Positions 28,201 through 35,619 of a stretch of DNA of 64,000 bases are shown here, in pieces. Source of the DNA: Puteibacter caeruleilacunae (lineage in GTDB: Bacteria > Bacteroidota > Bacteroidia > Bacteroidales > Prolixibacteraceae); the NCBI GenBank assembly GCA_005217565.1, contig SJCO01000011.1:105070-169069 (forward strand). Reading direction: 5' to 3'. The notes under the pieces are model-generated. The model saw only the letters and a program-made list of their open reading frames with translations. It was not told the origin of the DNA and made no database searches. A program made the position numbers and the translations under genes. Each line of letters opens with the position of its first letter. The first letter of the stretch is position 1.

Positions 28201-30108
28201 CTATATAACTGGGTGAATCCACATACAGTGACCTCCACCTGGAGCCATAACAGCTTTAATTACATCACCTTTCTTTACTTTTCCTTTTCTTACATTATAA
28301 GCCTCAGGATTTTTCAAACAATGGGTATCAGGTGTATCCTCATAATAAGTTACATCGTATTCTACTCCTTCTTCCAAGAAATCAAGATTGATATCAAGTG
28401 ATCCTCCCTTCTGACAGTACACACTTCCAATGTACCATTCCTTGTCGTGGCGACGGGCAGTTGTGATATACTCTCCCATTTTTGAATGTAAGATCTTACT
28501 CTCATCCCACTTACCAACAGGCATCTTCTGAATAAACTCAAACAAGTCCTTTTTAGCAGCATATGCTTCTGGAGCATCAGGGATACATACCAACCCACTG
28601 AAGATTACCAATGTTCGGGCAACCTCTGAAGTCACAGTTGTAGGATATGAATTTAGTTTACGTGGTCCTTTTTGACGTTTTCCTGAGTTAATACCAGTAA
28701 TATCGAAATTACCATTATTCATGTCAAGCGTACCTGTGATAGCATTGATCAGCGCCATTTTAATGAACGATTCCGGCGTAAAGGCTCTTCTACTATCTTG
28801 CTGAGCGTGACAGTACTCCCGAGTTACTGCATTAGGTAATGTTCTTCTAATCCCAGTAAAAGGGACAGGACCATCGTGGAAATCGATAAGCAGATGGTTA
28901 ACAGCACTTTGCTCAATAGCATTCTTGGTGAATGGAACGTTTGTATTCATAAAGCCATACTTCATTCCTTTCATTTCCAATTCATTGGCATAATACTTGA
29001 ACAGTCCCTCATCACCATACTCACCATGTCGACGATCATAGTATAACATCAAGTCTACATCTTTAGCTTTTGCATAATCAATCACCTCTTTTAGGTTTAG
29101 CTTATCTGAAAGCTCGAAGTGTCCTTTCGATGCATGAGTATACCATGAATCATCAATCAGGAAATACTCAATATCATATTCTGCAGCGAAATCGATGAAC
29201 CGCTTGTAACTTTCAGTATTGATACCATATACAAAACCATCCTCTGCAGTGTATCCATGTACTCTCCAATCCCATAGTGTTTTTCCTGGCTTGATCCAGT
29301 CAGTATCCTCCAACTTACATGGAGCAGCTAGGTTTACCGGAGTGGTACTCACCACCATATCGCCTGGCTGATCACCAAATAAAATCACACGCCAAGGTGT
29401 AATCATTTCGGCATTGGTAAGTTTCGATTTGTTTGATGAATACAGCGTTTTAGTTGACGGATTAACCGACAGATTCATAATTTGAAAATCCGTAGCTGTA
29501 TACAAATCAGACTCTATCAATGAGAAAAATGAATGCTTCGCTGTTTCTGCAACAATAGGTACTTTCAATTGAGCAGGTTTGTTCTTTTTACCTTTTAAAT
29601 TCAGCAGACTCTCTACTTTTATTGGCCCCAATGGCTCTTGCTCTCCCTTTGGCATAAATATATCAAAGTCTTCGGCAAAATTATACTCACAGTATAGGTT
29701 TACCTCACCCGACTTATCTCCTTCGGGCAATACAAAACGATAAGCAACGCCATCGTCATAAGCACGAATCAATAATTTTCCTGTGAAATTGTTCGATTTG
29801 AAATCAACGGTTGCCTCTTTGTAATTATCACGGATATTGCTGAACTGTCCCCATACAGGCTCCCATGAGCTATCGTTTTCCTTTACCTGGTAATCTAAAA
29901 CCGTTACTGCAACATTGTCGAATATACTCAGCTTTGAATCAGCGATTAATGCTTCGCCTGATCGGGTAACTTTGTATAGAAACTGACTGTTAACTACCGA
30001 CAAGTCTACTTGAACGGCTCCATTTGGAGAGGATAAGGAGATCTTATCCAGATTTTTAGTACAGGCACTTAATCCTGCCAGTACCAATAAAATTAATAAT
30101 AAACGCAT
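28201..30108 (-). CDS. GH97 glycoside hydrolase (lipoprotein)
   Basis: This 635-aa protein has a lipobox (LVLAGLSACTKN), so it is probably anchored on the outer membrane or in the periplasm. The N-terminal beta-sandwich starts SSPNGAVQVDLSV. The barrel holds GKTLWDWRVHG, YDIEYFLIDDSWY, LLIDFHDGPVPFTGIRRTLPN and REYCHAQQD. GH97 includes alpha-glucosidases and alpha-galactosidases. The usual nucleophile segment KxDFM is here KYGFM, with Gly where retaining members have Asp, so this member is atypical. A leader repeat precedes it, and the regulator gene follows. Confidence 0.88.
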   Translation of the reverse strand: MRLLLILLVLAGLSACTKNLDKISLSSPNGAVQVDLSVVNSQFLYKVTRSGEALIADSKLSIFDNVAVTVLDYQVKENDSSWEPVWGQFSNIRDNYKEATVDFKSNNFTGKLLIRAYDDGVAYRFVLPEGDKSGEVNLYCEYNFAEDFDIFMPKGEQEPLGPIKVESLLNLKGKKNKPAQLKVPIVAETAKHSFFSLIESDLYTATDFQIMNLSVNPSTKTLYSSNKSKLTNAEMITPWRVILFGDQPGDMVVSTTPVNLAAPCKLEDTDWIKPGKTLWDWRVHGYTAEDGFVYGINTESYKRFIDFAAEYDIEYFLIDDSWYTHASKGHFELSDKLNLKEVIDYAKAKDVDLMLYYDRRHGEYGDEGLFKYYANELEMKGMKYGFMNTNVPFTKNAIEQSAVNHLLIDFHDGPVPFTGIRRTLPNAVTREYCHAQQDSRRAFTPESFIKMALINAITGTLDMNNGNFDITGINSGKRQKGPRKLNSYPTTVTSEVARTLVIFSGLVCIPDAPEAYAAKKDLFEFIQKMPVGKWDESKILHSKMGEYITTARRHDKEWYIGSVYCQKGGSLDINLDFLEEGVEYDVTYYEDTPDTHCLKNPEAYNVRKGKVKKGDVIKAVMAPGGGHCMWIHPVI

Positions 30109-30112
30109 CTTT

Positions 30113-30180
30113 AGATTATTTGATTGTTAGATTCCTAGATTCTCTGACTTGGCCTCCTGCTATGCGAAGGATCAATCTAC
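30113..30180 (-). repeat. Repeated leader element, copy B
   Basis: On the minus strand this reads GATTGATCCTTCGCATAGC, then AGGAGGCCAAGTCAG, then AATC units about every 8 bases (AATCTAGG, AATCTAAC, AATCAAAT, AATCTAAA), ending next to the GH97 start. The block matches copy A strongly and copy C less so. Confidence 0.6.
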
Positions 30181-30204
30181 ATTAACTGCTTCAGAAGCAA
30201 ATTT

Positions 30205-31683
30205 CTAGTTTTGCTTTACAATGTTGCGTGGATTCTGCTTAATGACATCATACTCAGGATTCACACATTTGTTCTTATACACTTCATAGATGCAACGTAA
30301 TCCTATTTCCGACTCAGGATACTGTCCTTTATCATCTGTTGCATTGATCCATTGTTCCAAAATCTGCTGATGCTTCTTAAGAATATTGCTATACTTAGGA
30401 TCATTAGCCAGGTTGTGCAATTCATCAGGATCATTGGCCAAATCGTAAAGCTCTTCCGCTGGTTTCTCTTCTCCAAAGAATACCAACTGATCCTGGTTCA
30501 TCTCTTTGTTACGCATCATCTCACGGAATTTCTTTGATACAGGCCATCCGTCTTTATAACTTGGCTGCATAAATGGACGATCAGTTAGGTAGTTTCTCAG
30601 GTATTTGAAATCCTTGGTCACCACTGTACGAATCTTTTCAATAGTAAAGTCACATCGGTCGCGTGCTGCAATCACATAGTCGTGCCCTTTCCATTTCTTC
30701 GATAGGAAATTCTCACCCTCCATTCCTTTTGGGATATCTATTCCGGCAACAGCAAGACTGGTTGCAGAGATATCAATACCGCTAATTAGCTGATCATCAA
30801 CAACACCTTGCTTAACGCCTGGACCTTGCATAATGAATGGCATGCGAATACCACCTTCATAGAGGAATTGCTTATGACGATGCAAACGCATTCCGTGATC
30901 ACTGAACAAGAAGATCATGGTGTTTTCAAGTTCTCCCATCTCCTTTAGTTTATCGATGATCTGTCCAACTTGCTTATCGGTCTCCTCAATACAATCGTAG
31001 TGATAAGCAATTTCCTCACGCACCTCTTTTACATCGGGATAATATGGGAAGACAGGTACACTGTTACGGTCGACTGACGCCGGAACGTTACGTAGTTTTC
31101 CTCCTCCTAACTGTAGCTGTCCGAACCATGGCTTTCCTTTGGTATTTCCTTTTAAACAATCGCCTGCTAAGAATGATTTTGGAGCCCAACCACCTTTGCC
31201 TCGCACATAATCATAGAATTCATCAGGCGACCACATAAAGTTATAGTCATCTTTACCACCTTCATTGAAAGTATAGTAACCAGCTTCACGAAACATAATT
31301 GGCAATGGGATTACATCTTTGGGTAGATCAATACGATCAAATTCTGAGAAGACTTTACGCTTGGCTGTTGGTCGACTGCTTCGGTGATTGTGTGCCCCGA
31401 TTGTTGTCTGCATCATTCCTGTTACCACTGCTGATCGAGATGCGGAACATACCCCAGCAGTAGCATAATAACGATCAAAGCGGATTCCCTCATTGGCCAT
31501 CTTATCCATGTTTGGAATCTTAACGGTATTATCGCCATAGCAGCTAAACCATCCACTCACATCCTCAAGATAAATCCATAGAACGTTGGGGCGTTTATCC
31601 TGCTTTTGCTTGTCTGCCGCTGTACTCTGAAATGAGGTCATACCCATCATTAGGATAATCCCTAAAATGACTGTTTTCTTCAT
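30205..31683 (-). CDS. Secreted S1 family sulfatase (CSASR type)
   Basis: This 492-aa sulfatase has a signal peptide at 1-22. The metal-binding start is NVLWIYLEDVSGWFSCYG and the formylglycine site is Cys79 in GVCSASRSAVVTG, with Ala in place of the usual Pro. FLFSDHGMRLHRHKQFLYEGGIRMP holds the second metal/active-site block. The form resembles the heparan N-sulfatase-like branch of S1. It lies upstream of GH97 with 96 bases between, which contain leader copy B, and has its own leader copy C. The sulfated substrate is not determined. Confidence 0.92.
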   Translation of the reverse strand: MKKTVILGIILMMGMTSFQSTAADKQKQDKRPNVLWIYLEDVSGWFSCYGDNTVKIPNMDKMANEGIRFDRYYATAGVCSASRSAVVTGMMQTTIGAHNHRSSRPTAKRKVFSEFDRIDLPKDVIPLPIMFREAGYYTFNEGGKDDYNFMWSPDEFYDYVRGKGGWAPKSFLAGDCLKGNTKGKPWFGQLQLGGGKLRNVPASVDRNSVPVFPYYPDVKEVREEIAYHYDCIEETDKQVGQIIDKLKEMGELENTMIFLFSDHGMRLHRHKQFLYEGGIRMPFIMQGPGVKQGVVDDQLISGIDISATSLAVAGIDIPKGMEGENFLSKKWKGHDYVIAARDRCDFTIEKIRTVVTKDFKYLRNYLTDRPFMQPSYKDGWPVSKKFREMMRNKEMNQDQLVFFGEEKPAEELYDLANDPDELHNLANDPKYSNILKKHQQILEQWINATDDKGQYPESEIGLRCIYEVYKNKCVNPEYDVIKQNPRNIVKQN

Positions 31684-31693
31684 CTGGTTAAAA

Positions 31694-31756
31694 GATATTT
31701 AGGTTATTAGATCTTAAGATTTTTTGATCCGGCCGCGTCTATTCGAAGAGTCGATC
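31694..31756 (-). repeat. Repeated leader element, copy C
   Basis: The minus strand reads GATCGACTCTTCGAATAGAC, then GCGGCCGGATCA, then AATC-type units at about 8-base spacing. It is the most diverged of three copies and ends just upstream of the sulfatase start. Confidence 0.5.
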
Positions 31757-32133
31757 TTTTTATCTGCTTTTGTATTTCGAAAGCAAATAATGTGGTAAAA
31801 AAGCTTAATCTCTTTAATTTAATAGTTATCACTATTTCTTTAGGTGCTCTTTCATGAGCATCACCTTTCACAAAACTATCAGATACACTATTATAAGGGC
31901 AATTTTGCACATGAATAAAGGTTTCACTAAGCCCAACGAAACATTATCACTAAAAACCAACACACCTTAACAATTGATTTACTTGCAATTAACCATACTC
32001 ACCATGTTTTATTGAAGGATATTGATGATTGTACAATTTTCAACATTTGTAATCAATTTTACACCTACTTCTACCTTCTAAAAATCACCAGTCGCCTTGC
32101 ACGATCTACTTTTAAGTATCACATCATGCCTGT
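31757..32133. other. Gene-free interval
   Basis: AT-rich stretch between the sulfatase leader and the Lrp gene end. Short open frames here have no support. No hairpin terminator of note is seen beyond the Lrp stop. Confidence 0.35.
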
Positions 32134-32586
32134 CTACCATACCCAACCATTCTCATTTTTTATTTCCTCCATCACAAAAGAACTTTGCATGTTGGAGATA
32201 CCTTGTATTACTGACAGCTTCTCAACAACAAAATTCTGGTACTCGTTCATGTTGCTAACGGCCACCTTCAGCAGGAAATCATAGTTACCTGATACATGGT
32301 GACAGCTTATGATTTCAGGCAGGCTGCCGACTTCTTTCTTGAAATTCTCAATGAGTTCTTTTGAATGCTTGAATAATGAGATCTGACAAAATACGGTAAT
32401 CGATCGTCCTAACATGCCACCATCAACTAACGCTACATATCCTTTGATATATTGTTGTTGCTCTAATTTCTTTATGCGTTCGAACGTAGGTGATAATGTT
32501 AAGCCTACTTTTTCGGCTATTTCCTTGGTATTTAGCTTCGCATTTTCCTGCAAAAGCGATAATATTTTCCGATCTATTGCATCCAT
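32134..32586 (-). CDS. Lrp/AsnC family transcriptional regulator
   Basis: This 150-aa regulator is of normal family length when started at MDAIDRKIL; a longer frame adds 25 codons and is not favoured. The N-terminal HTH (ILSLLQENAKLNTKEIAEKVGLTLSPTFERIKKLE) precedes the RAM/AsnC ligand domain (VSGNYDFLLKVAVSNMNEYQNFV). It is divergent from the histidine decarboxylase gene with 169 bases between, so it probably controls that gene in response to an amino acid, histidine being the obvious candidate. Confidence 0.9.
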   Translation of the reverse strand: MDAIDRKILSLLQENAKLNTKEIAEKVGLTLSPTFERIKKLEQQQYIKGYVALVDGGMLGRSITVFCQISLFKHSKELIENFKKEVGSLPEIISCHHVSGNYDFLLKVAVSNMNEYQNFVVEKLSVIQGISNMQSSFVMEEIKNENGWVW

Positions 32587-32755
32587 AACAGAAATTTTTT
32601 CGTTTTTTAATCTTTTAGAAGGTTCAATATAGTTAATATTTTCTCCCAAAACTTCCACCAACCATTATATTTTCTGTTTTACTCATCTTTTACCATTTTT
32701 ATTTCTGCTTATTCTAATTTTACAGCAATAATAATCATCGATAAATCTCATAGTT

Positions 32756-33913
32756 ATGGTACATGAAAGATCAATATCAGCAGCCGACAAAGAACGATTA
32801 ACCAAGCTTAAAGAAACAGTTAGTAAAGCACGCGATACATTCCTGGGATATCCTGTTTCAAAGGATTTTGATTACTCTGAATTGTATGACTTTCTTGAAT
32901 ATCCAATTAACAACCTGGGTGATCCTTATGAGGATGGTACCTGGAAGGTGCAAACCCATGAGATGGAGCGAGAGGTAGTTGCTTTCTTTGCAAAATTGTT
33001 TCGTGCCAATCCATCGGATTACTGGGGATACGTTACCAATGGAGGCTCAGAGAGTAACTTGTATGGTTTATACCTGGCACGTGAGATGTATCCCAATGCG
33101 ATGGTTTATTTTTCTGAATCAACACACTATAGTGTCCGCAAGAATATTCACCTGCTAAACATACCTAGTATTGTTATTCGCTCTCAGGAGAATGGCGAGA
33201 TTGACTATGATGATTTCAAGAATACGATCCAGTACAATCGACATAAACCGGCTATTGTGTTGGCTAATTTTGGAACAACCATGAAAGAGGCCAAGGATGA
33301 TGTTTCAAGACTAAAATCGATTATGAGAGAGTTGGCCATACATGATCATTATATTCATTGCGATGCAGCATTAGCAGGAACATATGGAGCCTTTATAGAA
33401 CCGCGACTGCCATTTGATTTTAAGGATGGTGTGGATAGTATTTCTATTAGTGGACATAAGTTTATTGGATCTCCGATTCCTACTGGAGTAATTATTACAA
33501 AACGCTCGTACAGAGATCGTATTTCTAAAGGAGTATCATATATCGGTTCATTGGATACAACTATCACTGGTTCTCGAAATGGACATAGTGCTCTTTTCTT
33601 ATGGTATACCCTAAAGAAGTTGGGAGAAGAAGGATTGAAAGCTCGCTATCAGCATAGTGTTGATATGGCAGCTTACTGTAAAGAAAAATTGAAGGAAATA
33701 GGCATTGAATCGTGGACCAATCCTGGAGCAATTACAGTGGTAATGCCACACACCTCAAAAGAGGTTAAAACGAAATGGCAATTGGCTACAGAGGAAAATA
33801 TCTCACACATCATCTGCATGCCTAACGTTACCAAAGAGCAGATTGATAGTTTCATTGATGATGCTGCAACCTACCCTGTGATTGAAGAAGAGACAATAGA
33901 TTGTGATTTTTAA
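32756..33913 (+). CDS. hdc: PLP-dependent histidine decarboxylase
   Basis: This 385-aa group II decarboxylase converts histidine to histamine and CO2. PLP-binding features are all present: TNGGSESNLYGLYLARE (about 94-110), the ring-stacking His124 in ESTHYSVRKN, HCDAALAG with Asp203, and the Schiff-base Lys235 in SISGHKFIGSP. The overall length and the GDPYEDG and VKARDTFLGYP-like start match bacterial PLP histidine decarboxylases, though another aromatic or polar amino acid is not excluded. No antiporter gene is adjacent, so acid-resistance coupling is not evident. Its likely regulator is the divergent Lrp gene. Confidence 0.85.
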   Translation: MVHERSISAADKERLTKLKETVSKARDTFLGYPVSKDFDYSELYDFLEYPINNLGDPYEDGTWKVQTHEMEREVVAFFAKLFRANPSDYWGYVTNGGSESNLYGLYLAREMYPNAMVYFSESTHYSVRKNIHLLNIPSIVIRSQENGEIDYDDFKNTIQYNRHKPAIVLANFGTTMKEAKDDVSRLKSIMRELAIHDHYIHCDAALAGTYGAFIEPRLPFDFKDGVDSISISGHKFIGSPIPTGVIITKRSYRDRISKGVSYIGSLDTTITGSRNGHSALFLWYTLKKLGEEGLKARYQHSVDMAAYCKEKLKEIGIESWTNPGAITVVMPHTSKEVKTKWQLATEENISHIICMPNVTKEQIDSFIDDAATYPVIEEETIDCDF

Positions 33914-33932
33914 CTCGCTCATAAACAATACG

Positions 33933-33989
33933 ATTTAGGGTATTGACTAATCTGTCCATGTTTTTGAGGATTCTGTCCATACCCTAAAT
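33933..33989. promoter_or_regulatory. Long inverted repeat upstream of the GH28 operon
   Basis: ATTTAGGGTAT-t-GAC is matched by GTC-c-ATACCCTAAAT with a 27-base spacer. TCTGTCCAT also occurs twice within it as a direct repeat. It may terminate the hdc transcript or serve as a two-site operator for the operon starting at 34042. No T-run follows, so an operator is at least as likely. Confidence 0.5.
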
Positions 33990-34041
33990 TACACTTCCCT
34001 ATATATTCGTCTTCTAATTTGTTTTTAAACTCAACAAAACA

Positions 34042-35601
34042 ATGAAGAGGACAGTAAGTATATTCGTTATTTTTCTATTACTGCTATGGTGCGGTGATAC
34101 ATTTGCTACATCAACTAATGGCAAAACATATGTGGCTACAGCATATGGAGTATTCGGTGATGGACTTTCACTCAATACCCAGGCAATACAAGTATTAATC
34201 GATCAGGCAGCAGAAGAAGGTGGTGGAACGATTGTTTTCCCTAAAGGGGATTATCTATCCGGAAGTCTGCGTATGCAGTCAAATGTGAATATTGACCTAA
34301 AGGCAGGGGCAACCTTGCTGGGAAGTACTAATCCTACTCATTACAAGCAGGTTGAAATGCCAGAACGACCAGATTCTCCGAAAAAAGACGATAACTCACA
34401 GATGGCATTTATTATTGCCTTTAATGTACATAACTTCAGCATCTTTGGTGAGGGAAAAATCGACGGACAAGGTAGAGCCTTGGCTTTAAACATTGACAGC
34501 CTGCATCATGCAGGTGTCACAGTCGATCCTAAATATAACTACCGGAGAATGCGTCCAAACGAGACTGCAAGACCTAAGTTATTCCGTTTCTCGCAGTGTA
34601 ATAATGTCACCATTAAGGATTTACATCTTTGGAATAGCGCATGCTGGGGCTTATCCTTTGAGCTTTGTCGCAACCTTACGCTTGATAACCTTAAGGTATT
34701 GAACCGAGCTTACTGGAACAACGACGGAATGGATATCACTGATTGTAACAATGTGCGCATTACCAATTGTGATGTCAACTCAGCTGATGATGGCATCTGT
34801 CTAAAATCCTACTATCCCGGTTATTGCAACGACACCATCTATATTGCCAATTGTACGGTACGCAGTAGCGCCAGCGCCATTAAATTTGGTACAGCTTCAT
34901 ATGGAGGCTTCAAAAATGTGACCATCGAGAACATTAAAGTCTATGACACTTTCCGTTCAGCCATTGCCATTGAATCGGTTGATGGAGGGATCATTGAAAA
35001 TATCCACGTATCGAATATTGAGGCTAAAAACACTGGCAATGCAATTTTTGTTCGTCTCGGGCATCGCGATGGCGAGCAACCTGGCGTCATTAAGAACGTT
35101 TCGCTGAAAAATATAAAAGTAGAGCTACCTTTTGGTCGCCCCGATGAAGCATACGATATGCGCGGTCCTGCAGTTAACTTTTTCCACAATCCTATTCCAT
35201 CATCAATATCAGGATTAAAGAATGCCAAGGTTGAAGGGATAACCTTGGAGAATATTGAGATTACCTGTCCGGGGAGAGCCTCAAAAGGGATGGCTTATGT
35301 GCCGCTAAACAGACTAAATCAGGTACCAGAGAAGGAAAAGGACTATCCTGAATTTACCATGTTTGGAGAACTGCCTTCGTGGGGAATATATCTTCGCCAT
35401 GCCAAGGGAATAACCATGAAGAATGTTAAGCTGATGCTTGAAAATGAAGATTATCGTCCGGCAATCATCTTTGATCAGGTTAAAGAGATTAATCTTTCTG
35501 ATATAAAGCTACCTGATCAACATCACAAGCAAATCATCATGAAAGAAACAGAAAATGTTGACACTTCGGACATTCAAGAAGCCAACATTAAAACACTGTA
35601 A
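34042..35601 (+). CDS. GH28-like pectinase (polygalacturonase fold)
   Basis: This 519-aa secreted right-handed beta-helix protein has a signal peptide at 1-22, then AYGVFGDGLSLNTQAIQ, the usual GH28 start. Catalytic-type Asp residues are in WNNDGMDI (Asp228, Asp231) and SADDGICLKS (Asp249/250). The usual GHG is replaced by KFGTASYGG, and the RIK region is also unclear, so activity may differ from classical polygalacturonases, for example on rhamnogalacturonan or other uronates. It is the first of three co-directional genes (18- and 27-base gaps) with GH115 and a phosphoesterase. Confidence 0.82.
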   Translation: MKRTVSIFVIFLLLLWCGDTFATSTNGKTYVATAYGVFGDGLSLNTQAIQVLIDQAAEEGGGTIVFPKGDYLSGSLRMQSNVNIDLKAGATLLGSTNPTHYKQVEMPERPDSPKKDDNSQMAFIIAFNVHNFSIFGEGKIDGQGRALALNIDSLHHAGVTVDPKYNYRRMRPNETARPKLFRFSQCNNVTIKDLHLWNSACWGLSFELCRNLTLDNLKVLNRAYWNNDGMDITDCNNVRITNCDVNSADDGICLKSYYPGYCNDTIYIANCTVRSSASAIKFGTASYGGFKNVTIENIKVYDTFRSAIAIESVDGGIIENIHVSNIEAKNTGNAIFVRLGHRDGEQPGVIKNVSLKNIKVELPFGRPDEAYDMRGPAVNFFHNPIPSSISGLKNAKVEGITLENIEITCPGRASKGMAYVPLNRLNQVPEKEKDYPEFTMFGELPSWGIYLRHAKGITMKNVKLMLENEDYRPAIIFDQVKEINLSDIKLPDQHHKQIIMKETENVDTSDIQEANIKTL

Positions 35602-35619
35602 TCCATAAAGCTAAATCAT

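Noticed and set aside
31707-31910. 67-aa minus-strand frame in the sulfatase leader
   Set aside because: It overlaps the leader repeat, has no family features, and lies directly upstream of a better-supported gene start.
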